This document shows positions 24,047-30,488 of a DNA stretch of 34,324 bases, piece after piece. Location of the stretch: positions 1 through 34,324 of the forward strand of contig JAGHJD010000010.1 in NCBI GenBank assembly GCA_017886895.1, given 5' to 3'. The stretch comes from Clostridia bacterium (lineage in GTDB: Bacteria; Bacillota; Clostridia; Christensenellales; Borkfalkiaceae). The number at the start of each line of letters is the position of its first letter. Within the stretch, counting starts at the first letter, position 1. The notes below the pieces were generated by a model. That model worked only from the letters and a program-made list of their open reading frames with translations, had not been told where the DNA came from and searched no databases. The position numbers and the translations under genes were made by a program.

Positions 24047-24553
24047 ATGAAAAAGAGACCGAACCTCATTTTTTTAAACGGCACGATGGGCGCGGGCAAG
24101 ACGGCGACGGCGCGGGCGCTGCAAAAACTGCTCCCCTCCTGCGCGCTGTTGGACGGGGACGACGTGTGGAACTTCACCCCCTTTTGCGTAAATGAAAAGA
24201 CGAAGGAACTCGCCTTTTGCAACATTGCCGCCGTCCTGAACAACTACCTCGCCAGCGGGCTGTTTGAAAACATTGTGTTCTGCTGGGTGATGCAGAAAAG
24301 CGAGATCGCCGAAGAGATCTGCCGCCGTCTGCGCGGGGACTATACCCTGCGCCCGTTCACGCTCTGCGTCTCCGAACCTGTGCTGCGCGCGCGGCTCGGG
24401 CGGGATATTGCCGAAGGCAGACGGGACGGGGGCGTGCTTGTCCGCGCGCTCGAACGGCTGCCGCTGTACAAGGACTACCCCGCCGAACACATTTTTACGG
24501 ACGGAAAGACGCCCGAGGAAGCCGCCGCCGAGATCGCGCGGCGGCTCGCATGA
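24047..24553 (+). CDS. P-loop kinase-like protein
   Basis: A 168-residue P-loop NTPase. Walker A is GTMGAGKT (12-19), followed by the LLDGDDVW acidic motif expected in small-molecule kinases (chloramphenicol phosphotransferase or shikimate/gluconate kinase-like families) and an Arg-rich lid (RARLGRDIAEGRRD). The substrate is unknown. AGAGGAG is six bases before the ATG. Only 50 bases separate it from ybaK, so the two are probably cotranscribed. The 165-base region upstream is AT-rich; I could not choose a single promoter in it. Confidence 0.83.
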   Translation: MKKRPNLIFLNGTMGAGKTATARALQKLLPSCALLDGDDVWNFTPFCVNEKTKELAFCNIAAVLNNYLASGLFENIVFCWVMQKSEIAEEICRRLRGDYTLRPFTLCVSEPVLRARLGRDIAEGRRDGGVLVRALERLPLYKDYPAEHIFTDGKTPEEAAAEIARRLA

Positions 24554-24603
24554 CCCGCCGCGCCGGGCACAGCGCCGCCGAAAACCGAAAAGAGGAACTT
24601 ACC

Positions 24604-25071
24604 ATGGAAGAAAAGACAAACGTTCTGCGCATGTTCGACAAGCACAAACTGCCCTATACCGCCCGCTGCTATGACCCCGAGGAGACGCGCGGGGAGGAGG
24701 TGGCGCGCCTCGTGGGGCTGAACCCCGCGTCCGTATTCAAGACGCTCGTCACCGTCGGCGCGAGCCGCGCAAACTATGTGTTCGTCATCCCCGTCTGCCG
24801 CGAACTCGACCTCAAAAAGGCGGCGAAGGCGGTGGGCGAAAAGAGCGTGCAGATGATCAAAGCCAGAGAGCTGCTGCCGCTGACGGGGTATGTGCACGGC
24901 GGCTGTTCGCCCGTCGGTATGAAAAAATTTTTCAAAACGACCGTAGACCGCAGCGCCGAGGCGTTCCCCGAGATCGCGTTCAGCGCGGGAAAGCGCGGGC
25001 TGCAGGTGCAGACGAGCCTTGCCTCCCTCGCTCGGCTCATCCCCTTCACGCTCGCCGACCTCACAGAATGA
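24604..25071 (+). CDS. ybaK: Cys-tRNA(Pro)/Cys-tRNA(Cys) deacylase, YbaK/EbsC family
   Basis: A 155-residue editing enzyme that hydrolyses mischarged Cys-tRNA(Pro). Conserved parts are the N-terminal RMFDKHKLPYTARCYD, the catalytic-site strand VFKTLVT, and the GYVHGGCSPVGMKK loop near residues 97-110. Length is typical of bacterial YbaK. The ATG at 24604 has AGAGGAAC before it; the open frame reaches 54 bases further up but without family character. It overlaps nothing and ends two hairpins before the convergent LacI gene. Confidence 0.95.
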   Translation: MEEKTNVLRMFDKHKLPYTARCYDPEETRGEEVARLVGLNPASVFKTLVTVGASRANYVFVIPVCRELDLKKAAKAVGEKSVQMIKARELLPLTGYVHGGCSPVGMKKFFKTTVDRSAEAFPEIAFSAGKRGLQVQTSLASLARLIPFTLADLTE

Positions 25072-25151
25072 ACGGCAAAAGCGGCACGGCTTTTGCCGTG
25101 CCGCCGAAATCAGGCGATTGTCAAGCCGCCCGCGCAAGCTGCGCGGGCGGC
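25072..25151. terminator. Two hairpins between ybaK and the LacI gene
   Basis: ACGGCAAAAGC/GCTTTTGCCGT (25072-25099, perfect 11 bp) starts at the base after the ybaK stop. GCCGCCCGCGCA/TGCGCGGGCGGC (25125-25151, perfect 12 bp, AGC loop) follows. Neither has a long U-tract; they lie between convergent genes. Confidence 0.6.
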
Positions 25152-25216
25152 GCCTTTGTACCGTTGTTATGCCGTTCCCGCTCTTTGCCTCGCCCGCGCT
25201 TTGCCCGATGCGTCGC

Positions 25217-26224
25217 TCAGACCGTGCGCAGGTCCTTCACGCTGTCCGCCCAGACCACTTCGGAGGCGACGATGCTCACGTCGGAGATCTTTTCGCCGCG
25301 CTCGATCGACTCGATGAGTTTGAGCGCCATGACCTTGCCGATCTCCTCCGTGTCCTGCCGCACCGTGGTGAGGCGGGGGCGGACGATCTCGGAGAACACG
25401 ACGCCGTCGAACGCGGCGACGGAGATGTCCTCGGGAATGCGCAGCCCCGCGTCCTGCACGGCGTTCATGCCGCCCGTCGCGGAATAGTCGTCCGAAAAGA
25501 TGATCGCCGTGGGGCGCGCGCCCTCGCGGAGCAGTTTCGCCGTGAGATCGTAACAGAGCTGCGGATTGCAGTACGCGCCCTCGATGCAGGCATAATGCTG
25601 GGGAAGCCCCATATCCTGCAGCGCCTGTTCGAACGCGCGGCAGCGCTCGCTGGTGACGAAGTTCTTCTCGCCGGAGATGAACAGGATGCGCTCGTGCCCG
25701 CGCTCGATGAGCCCGCTCGTCAGCTCGTACATTTTTTCATAATTGTCGCTCATCACACCCGCGATCTTGTTGCCCATATAGTCGAACCCGATGGCGGGAA
25801 TGTCGCTTTCAAGGATCTCATGCACGAGCGAACTCGTATAATCGCCGAAAATAACGATACCGTCGAGCTGGCGCATGCGGCAGTGCGTGACGAACGAGCC
25901 GCCCTCCGCGCCCTCGCGCTTGGCAAGCAGCATGATGTCGTAATTGCGCCGCTCCATCTCCCGCTTGAAGGCGTTGAGGATATTGATGAACAGGTACTGC
26001 GTCAGATCCATGCTGTCGCGCAGGTAGAACAGCACCCCCACGCTGTACGAGCGCTTGGCTTTGAGCGAGCGCGCGTTCGCGTTCGGGAAAAACCCGAGAT
26101 CGTTCGCCAGCGCCAGAATCTTCTTTTTAGTGGTGGCTTTGACCCCTTTATAATTATTGAGCACCTTTGAAACGGTGCTCGGCGCGTACCCGCTCGCCGC
26201 CGCAATATCATAGATCGTTGTCAT
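25217..26224 (-). CDS. LacI-family transcriptional regulator
   Basis: A 335-residue regulator. The N-terminal helix-turn-helix and hinge (TTIYDIAAASGYAPSTVSKV, NNYKGVK..T) are classical LacI/PurR, and the rest is the periplasmic-binding-protein-like effector domain (SYSVGVLFY onward; IFSDDYSATGGM and AAFDGVVFSEIVRP near the C-terminus). No sugar genes are adjacent, so the effector is unknown. The frame is open 12 codons upstream, but MTTIYDIA is the standard start. That ATG is only six bases from a perfect TATAAT, so the transcript is probably leaderless. Confidence 0.94.
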   Translation of the reverse strand: MTTIYDIAAASGYAPSTVSKVLNNYKGVKATTKKKILALANDLGFFPNANARSLKAKRSYSVGVLFYLRDSMDLTQYLFINILNAFKREMERRNYDIMLLAKREGAEGGSFVTHCRMRQLDGIVIFGDYTSSLVHEILESDIPAIGFDYMGNKIAGVMSDNYEKMYELTSGLIERGHERILFISGEKNFVTSERCRAFEQALQDMGLPQHYACIEGAYCNPQLCYDLTAKLLREGARPTAIIFSDDYSATGGMNAVQDAGLRIPEDISVAAFDGVVFSEIVRPRLTTVRQDTEEIGKVMALKLIESIERGEKISDVSIVASEVVWADSVKDLRTV

Positions 26225-26230
26225 GCCTCT

Positions 26231-26260
26231 ATTATACCATACGGCGGCGCACCCTGTCAA
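26231..26260 (-). promoter_or_regulatory. Promoter of the LacI gene
   Basis: On the minus strand TTGACA (26255-26260), 18 bases ending in TGG, TATAAT (26231-26236): a consensus promoter. The ATG follows after six bases, with no room for a normal leader. Confidence 0.85.
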
Positions 26261-26327
26261 ACGTGAAGAAACCGATTTCTATAAAACTTTTCAGGTTACT
26301 TTCGTGCAAATCGCTCTTTTTTTGTAC

Positions 26328-26359
26328 AAAAAACGCATCGGGCACGCTCATGCCGATGC
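26328..26359 (-). terminator. Terminator of the sirtuin gene
   Basis: On the minus strand the stem GCATCGGCA/TGCCCGATGC (one bulged base) is followed by GTTTTTT, 26 bases after the sirtuin stop. Confidence 0.75.
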
Positions 26360-26385
26360 CGCCGCGACGCTGAAACACAGCACCG

Positions 26386-27108
26386 CTATATCTGCGCGAA
26401 CACCTCGCCGATCTTCCCGTCGATGAAGAAAGCGCCGCGCATATCCCTTGCAGGCGCGCCCCTGTTGATGACGACGAGGTTGTCCCCGCGGAAAAAATCG
26501 ACCAGCCCCGCCGCGGGATAGACGTTTAAAGAGGTGCCTCCGACGATGAGCGTATCCGCCGCGCGGATCGCCTTCACGGCGGCGTCGAGGACGCGGCCGT
26601 CGAGCGGCTCTTCATAGAGCACCACGTCGGGTTTGACGATCCCGCCACAGGGGCAGTGCGGCACGCCGCTCCCCTTCGCGATGCGCTGCACGGGGTAGCC
26701 CATGCCGCACTTCGTGCAGAAGTTGCGCCGGATGCTGCCGTGCAGTTCGTACACCGTTTTGCTGCCCGCCTTCTGGTGCAGCCCGTCTATGTTCTGCGTG
26801 ACGACGGCAGCGAGCCTGCCCTCGCGCTCCCACTGCGCAAGTTTTTTATGCGCGGCGTTGGGCTGCGCGTCGAGGCAGAGCATTTTGTCGCGGTAGAAGG
26901 CGTAGAATTCCTCGGTATGTTCCTCGAAAAAGGTGTGCGAGAGGATGCGCTCGGGCGGGTACTTGTACTTTTGGCGGTACAGCCCGTCCTCCGAGCGGAA
27001 ATCGGGGATGCCGCTCTCCGTACTCACCCCCGCGCCGCCGAAGAACACCGCCCTGCGGCTGTTTTGCATGATCTTTCTCAGATTGACGATCTCCCCTTGT
27101 TCCGCCAT
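26386..27108 (-). CDS. cobB: NAD-dependent protein deacylase (sirtuin)
   Basis: A 240-residue class U/CobB-like sirtuin that removes acyl groups from lysines using NAD+. NAD-binding GAGVSTESGIPDFRS is at 25-39, TQNIDGLH at 104-111, catalytic His123 is in ELHGS, and the zinc site is Cys131, Cys134, Cys152 and Cys154. GGTSLNVYPAAGL completes the Rossmann part. The open frame upstream of 27108 has no family character and GGGGGGGA lies before this ATG. This is a housekeeping deacylase, clearly different from the SIR2 domain of the left-end gene. Confidence 0.95.
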   Translation of the reverse strand: MAEQGEIVNLRKIMQNSRRAVFFGGAGVSTESGIPDFRSEDGLYRQKYKYPPERILSHTFFEEHTEEFYAFYRDKMLCLDAQPNAAHKKLAQWEREGRLAAVVTQNIDGLHQKAGSKTVYELHGSIRRNFCTKCGMGYPVQRIAKGSGVPHCPCGGIVKPDVVLYEEPLDGRVLDAAVKAIRAADTLIVGGTSLNVYPAAGLVDFFRGDNLVVINRGAPARDMRGAFFIDGKIGEVFAQI

Positions 27109-27258
27109 GGTCCCCCCCCTGTTCTGTTCGCATAAAATAGGTTCGCCGCAATACGGCAGGTGCGCCGCCGCACTTGCACCGCGCCCCATGCGCACGCGGT
27201 ACGGCAAACACACTGCCGCACGAAACATAAAGCCCTGCGCGCGGCAGGCGCCTCTATG

Positions 27259-27296
27259 CAGGGCGGGCGGCGGAAAGATCTCCGCCGCCCGCCCTG
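27259..27296. terminator. Strong hairpin downstream of the DUF1858 gene
   Basis: CAGGGCGGGCGGCGGA against its complement at 27281-27296 (16-bp perfect stem, six-base loop), between the leftward DUF1858 and sirtuin genes. No clear U-tract. Confidence 0.55.
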
Positions 27297-27311
27297 TACG
27301 CCGCTTGGATG

Positions 27312-27512
27312 TTACTCCTGTACGCCTTCGTTGAGCTTTTCCAGAAGTTCGTCCAAATCCTTGCCGTGCACGCTGACCGCCTCCGCGATCGTCTCGCCGT
27401 GCGCCATCGCGCAGCCGAGGCAGTGCATGCCGTAGGACATGAGCACCGACGCCGAATCGGGATTGTACTTCAGGCAATCGGCAATGAGCGTATCCGCCGT
27501 GATCTTAGCCAT
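27312..27512 (-). CDS. DUF1858 / redox disulfide domain protein
   Basis: A 66-residue protein of the DUF1858 family, often described as a hybrid-cluster-protein-associated redox disulfide domain. It reads ITADTLIADCLKYNPDSA, then the characteristic GMHCLGCAMAHGE with the CxxC pair, and ends in a helix. Its biochemical role is not established. ATG 27512 has GAGAGG eight bases before it; the longer open frame from 27587 lacks one. The 66-base leader contains a GCAGAA/TTCTGC hairpin. It lies alone, 200 bases before the sirtuin gene. Confidence 0.9.
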   Translation of the reverse strand: MAKITADTLIADCLKYNPDSASVLMSYGMHCLGCAMAHGETIAEAVSVHGKDLDELLEKLNEGVQE

Positions 27513-27585
27513 ATCCAAATACCTCTCTTCCTGTATTTTTTGCAGAAAGCGGCGTGCCGATACGGGCACACTTCTGCTTTTTTGC

Positions 27586-27614
27586 ATTATACCATTTACA
27601 CGCAGAAATTACAA
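27586..27614 (-). promoter_or_regulatory. Promoter of the DUF1858 gene
   Basis: On the minus strand TTGTAA (27609-27614), 17 bases ending in TGG, TATAAT (27586-27591). Confidence 0.75.
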
Positions 27615-27761
27615 CCGCTTTCACCGCCTTCCGCAAGAGAAAAATACCTCCGGTTCGGGCGCAATTCACCTCCTGCCGTGCGCATGCAACGCCGGCGGTA
27701 CTTTTTTCACGCAAAGCCGCCCCGCCCGGAAGGCGGCCTCTTGCGCGGAGTACCCACAAGC

Positions 27762-27935
27762 TGTGTATAACTTTTGTGCATAACCGCAAAACCCTATGAT
27801 TTTGCGGCGCTTTTATGAAGGTCAGAAAAAGTTATCCACAATTTGCGCACACAATTCCACAATATCCACTTTATTCGACAGATTCCACCCCGTTTTTCCG
27901 CGGGCGCGATCTGAAGTTAAAAAATTTTATCAACA
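27762..27935. promoter_or_regulatory. DnaA-box cluster in an AT-rich intergenic region
   Basis: Three perfect TTATNCACA boxes: 27762-27770 (minus), 27775-27783 (minus) and 27832-27840 (plus), plus TTATCAACA at 27927-27935 with one change. Two have the extended form AAAAGTTATNCACA. A perfect 8-bp hairpin CCGCAAAA/TTTTGCGG lies between them (27784-27807). The following 200 bases (27860-28060) are AT-rich and hold no gene. Confidence 0.6.
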
Positions 27936-28041
27936 AAAATACAAACAAGTGTTCACAGCCGAAACGGATAAACAAAAATACCGCTCCCCCGAAAATAACG
28001 GGCAGCTCGCCGAAAAAATTGCGAACGGGCGGCAAAATTCA

Positions 28042-28069
28042 TTGACAAATCCACAAAATCTGTTATACT
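28042..28069 (+). promoter_or_regulatory. Promoter of tRNA-Arg
   Basis: TTGACA (28042-28047), 16 bases, TATACT (28064-28069). A perfect palindrome AAGCGCCG-CA-CGGCGCTT (28084-28101) lies between promoter and tRNA. Confidence 0.75.
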
Positions 28070-28112
28070 ATTGGGGTATGCAAAAGCGCCGCACGGCGCT
28101 TGCGTCATCTCT

Positions 28113-28189
28113 GCGCCCTTAGCTCAATTGGATAGAGCGTTGGTCTACGGAACCAAAGGTTAGGGATTCGAGCTCCTTAGGGCGCGCCA
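28113..28189 (+). tRNA. tRNA-Arg (anticodon ACG)
   Basis: 77 bases with encoded CCA. Acceptor stem GCGCCCT/AGGGCGC, anticodon stem TTGGT/ACCAA with loop CTACGGA, T-loop TTCGAGC. Its T-arm and acceptor end CTCCTTAGGGCGC recur in the repeats downstream. Confidence 0.97.
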
Positions 28190-28227
28190 CAAAAACAGCT
28201 CAGACATCCGTCTGAGCTGTTTTTGTT
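28190..28227 (+). terminator. Terminator of tRNA-Arg
   Basis: AAAAACAGCTCAGAC-ATCC-GTCTGAGCTGTTTTT: 15-bp perfect stem ending in five Ts. Its right half is also the start of the tandem repeat. Confidence 0.9.
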
Positions 28228-28325
28228 ATGCGCCCATAGCGGCACGAATCGGTCGCGCCGCAGGCGCGAGCTATTCGTGCACGCAGTGCTTTGCTCCCGC
28301 AGGGAGCAAGCCTCCTTAGGGCGCA
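28211..28325 (+). repeat. tRNA-like palindromic repeat, copy 1 (28-kb family)
   Basis: After TCTGAGCTGTTTTTGTTA the unit has an outer 7-bp stem TGCGCCC (28229-28235)/GGGCGCA (28319-28325). Inside are arm I, GCACGAAT/ATTCGTGC with apical CGCGCC-GCA-GGCGCG, and arm II, GCTTTGCTCCC-GCA-GGGAGCAAGC (28288-28311). It ends in CTCCTTAGGGCGC, as the tRNA does. Confidence 0.92.
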
Positions 28326-28330
28326 CTATA

Positions 28331-28446
28331 TCTGAGCTGTTTTTGTTATGCGCCCATAGCGGCACGAATCGGTCGCCGCGCAAGCGGCGAGCTATTCGTG
28401 CACGCAGTGCTTTGCTCCCGCAGGGAGCAAGCCTCCTTAGGGCGCA
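28331..28446 (+). repeat. tRNA-like palindromic repeat, copy 2
   Basis: A tandem copy at a period of 120 bases, almost identical except in the tip of arm I, which reads CGCCGC-GCAA-GCGGCG: both strands of the stem changed together. Outer stem 28349-28355/28440-28446, arm II 28409-28432. Confidence 0.92.
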
Positions 28447-28620
28447 TGCCTTTGCGGGGTTTGTTACATGTACTATGATAGCGAGAATCACGCCCGCATG
28501 AAAGCCTGCACTGGCAGCATACCTGTTTCGGGCGTCGATTCGTGCTCGGAGCGCAGCGAAAAGCTTTGCGGCATCGCCGCAAGCCTCCTTAGGGCACATG
28601 CCTTTGCGCGGTTTGTCAGC
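28447..28620 (+). repeat. Diverged third member of the repeat family
   Basis: Bounded by near-identical ATGCCTTTGCGGGGTTTGT (from 28447) and ATGCCTTTGCGCGGTTTGT (28599-28617). It contains ACGCCCG/CGGGCGT, the CGTGCTCG segment and a third version of the bulged hairpin, GCTTTGC-GGC-ATC-GCC-GCAAGC (28563-28584), then CTCCTTAGGGCAC. Confidence 0.75.
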
Positions 28621-28621
28621 G

Positions 28622-28645
28622 GCGCTGCTGTTGCAGCGCTTTTTT
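28622..28645 (+). terminator. Rightward terminator after the repeat array
   Basis: GCGCTGC-TGTT-GCAGCGC followed by six Ts. No rightward gene precedes it except tRNA-Arg and the repeats, so the repeats may be transcribed. rarA reads towards it from the right. Confidence 0.75.
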
Positions 28646-28673
28646 GCACTGCCGCTCCTTCGGCGGCGGGCCG

Positions 28674-30002
28674 TCACTTCCCGCCGTGTTCCTTTTTCCA
28701 GCGCTTGATCTCGGCAAGGCGCGCCTTGTACTTCGCCTCTACACCCTCCTCGGTCGGGGTGTAATACTCCTTCCCCGCGAGGGAATCGGGCAGGCACTGC
28801 ATCGCGGTCAGCTTTTCCGCCGCGTCGTGCGCGTATTCGTAGCCCTTGCCGTAGTCCAGTTCCTTCATGAGCTTCGTCGGCGCGTTGCGGATGACGAGCG
28901 GCACGGGCTCGGCGAGCATCTCCTGCGCGTCCCGCTTTGCGCGCCCGTAGGCGACGTACAGCGCGTTCGACTTGGGCGCCATCGCCATGTACACGACCGC
29001 CTGCGTCAGGTGCACGGTGCACTCGGGCATGCCGATGAAGTGGCACGTCTGGTATGCCGCGACGGCGATCTCCAGCGCGCGCGGGTCGGCGAGCCCCACG
29101 TCCTCCGAGGCAAAGCGCGTGACCCTGCGCGCGATATACAGCGGGTCCTCGCCCGCCTCGAGCATGCGCGCCAGCCAGTACACGGCGGCGTCGGGGTCGG
29201 AGTTGCGCATGGACTTGTGCAGCGCGGAGATGAGGTTGTAGTGCTCCTCGCCCGTCTTGTCGTACAGGAGGGATTTTTTGGAGGTGATCCCCTCGATGGT
29301 CCCGCGGGTGACGGTGATCTTCCCGTCCGCGGCGACGTCGCCGTTGAGCACCGCCATTTCGAGGGTGGAGAGGGCGCTGCGCGCGTCGCCGTTCGCAAAG
29401 CGGGCGATCGCCTCCAAAAGCTCGTCCGCGATCTCCACGTCCTGCCCGCCGAACCCGCGCTCGTCCGTCAGCGCATGTTTTAAGAGGGCGACCAGCTCCT
29501 CCGTTCTGAGCGCCTGCAAAACGAATACTTTGCAGCGCGAGAGGAGCGCGCCGTTCACCTCGAAGGAGGGATTCTCCGTCGTCGCGCCGATGAGGATGAT
29601 GCTCCCCTTTTCAACGAAGGGCAGGAAAGCGTCCTGCTGCGCCTTGTTGAAGCGGTGGATCTCGTCCACGAACAGAATGGTCTTTTCACCGAAACGGCGG
29701 TTGCGCTCCGCCTGTTCCATGACCTGCCGTATCTCCTTGATGCCGCTCGTCACGGCGGAAAAGTCGATGAACTTCGCGCGCGTGCGGTTTGCGATGATAC
29801 GCGCGAGCGTCGTCTTGCCCACGCCGGGCGGGCCCCAGAAGATCATGGAGCCGACTTTGTCGCTTTCGATGATGCGGCGCAAGACCTTGCCCTCGCCCAG
29901 AAGGTGCTTTTGCCCCGCGAACTCGTCCAGCGTGCGCGGGCGCAGCCGCGCGGCGAGCGGCAGGCTCGCCGCGTCCTCAAACAGATTCATTTGTTCCGCC
30001 AT
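28674..30002 (-). CDS. rarA: Replication-associated recombination protein A (RarA/MgsA)
   Basis: A 442-residue AAA+ ATPase that acts at stalled replication forks with SSB and the clamp loader. The N-terminal RLRPRTLDEFAGQ is typical. Walker A GPPGVGKT is at 57-64, Walker B with Asp113-Glu114 is in FVDEIHRFNKAQQDAFLP, and GATTENPSFEVNGALLSR carries the sensor and arginine finger. The C-terminal tetramerisation domain (about 250-440; ISALHKSMRNSDPDAA, YWLARMLEAGEDP) is complete. ATG 30002 has GGAGAGG before it. The gene reads towards the repeat array. Confidence 0.97.
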   Translation of the reverse strand: MAEQMNLFEDAASLPLAARLRPRTLDEFAGQKHLLGEGKVLRRIIESDKVGSMIFWGPPGVGKTTLARIIANRTRAKFIDFSAVTSGIKEIRQVMEQAERNRRFGEKTILFVDEIHRFNKAQQDAFLPFVEKGSIILIGATTENPSFEVNGALLSRCKVFVLQALRTEELVALLKHALTDERGFGGQDVEIADELLEAIARFANGDARSALSTLEMAVLNGDVAADGKITVTRGTIEGITSKKSLLYDKTGEEHYNLISALHKSMRNSDPDAAVYWLARMLEAGEDPLYIARRVTRFASEDVGLADPRALEIAVAAYQTCHFIGMPECTVHLTQAVVYMAMAPKSNALYVAYGRAKRDAQEMLAEPVPLVIRNAPTKLMKELDYGKGYEYAHDAAEKLTAMQCLPDSLAGKEYYTPTEEGVEAKYKARLAEIKRWKKEHGGK

Positions 30003-30140
30003 AGAAACCTCTCCTGCGGCAGAAGAGCCGCCCTGCAGGCGGCAGAGACCGCCGCTTGCCGTCCTCGCCGCAATGATACCATTTCCGCGGCGGAAAGTCA
30101 ACCCCTCCCGCACCGCGGAGCGCCGCAAAGCGTCTCTCCG

Positions 30141-30347
30141 TCAGACGTCCGCGTCTTCCGCGGCAAGCAGCGACGTGAGCAAATTTCCGCGCCCGACGAG
30201 GCGCATGTCCGCATCGTACGTCTTGTCCGTCGCGGGATAGTAATAGCCGCGCACGCGAAAGTTCGCGTCGTACAGCACCCGCCGCCCCGCCGCCGTCTCG
30301 GCAAGATAGCCCAGAAGGCGCGCGTCCGAATCATATAATTTCTGCAT
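30141..30347 (-). CDS. Small protein with three YD-type motifs
   Basis: A 68-residue protein of unknown function with a strong AGGGGAGGGG site and its own promoter, so it is probably real. It contains three copies of a short motif, Y-D-[SA]-[DN]-x-R-[LV]-x-G: YDSDARLLGY (5-14), YDANFRVRGY (26-35) and YDADMRLVGR (44-53), spaced by 18-21 residues. Each probably forms a beta hairpin. No signal peptide or membrane segment is visible. It lies between rarA and the phospholipase C homologue and is transcribed in the same direction as both. Confidence 0.75.
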   Translation of the reverse strand: MQKLYDSDARLLGYLAETAAGRRVLYDANFRVRGYYYPATDKTYDADMRLVGRGNLLTSLLAAEDADV

Positions 30348-30366
30348 TGTTTTCCCCTCCCCTTCT

Positions 30367-30396
30367 AGTATAAGGGAGGGTTTGCCCTGCCCGCAA
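30367..30396 (-). promoter_or_regulatory. Promoter of the YD-motif gene
   Basis: On the minus strand TTGCGG (30391-30396), 18 bases, TATACT (30367-30372). The leader is about 25 bases and contains the AGGGGAGGGG site. Confidence 0.6.
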
Positions 30397-30488
30397 GCAC
30401 GGGTGCCGTTTTTTCACCGCCGCAAAAATCTCTTTTCCCGCACCTATGTATGCGGCGGCACAGTGCAGGGCTGTCTTGCCGCGCAGGT

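Noticed and set aside
25019-26170. Open frame of 383 codons opposite the LacI gene
   Set aside because: Antisense shadow; no ribosome binding site, no recognisable domain.
1354-27108. SIR2/P-loop protein and sirtuin as parts of one system
   Set aside because: They are 22 kb apart, differ in composition and subfamily; the sirtuin has its zinc site and looks like a housekeeping deacylase.
28211-28620. Repeat array considered as CRISPR
   Set aside because: Units are 115-120 bases, tandem, and carry no variable spacers of 30-40 bases; no cas genes are in the window.
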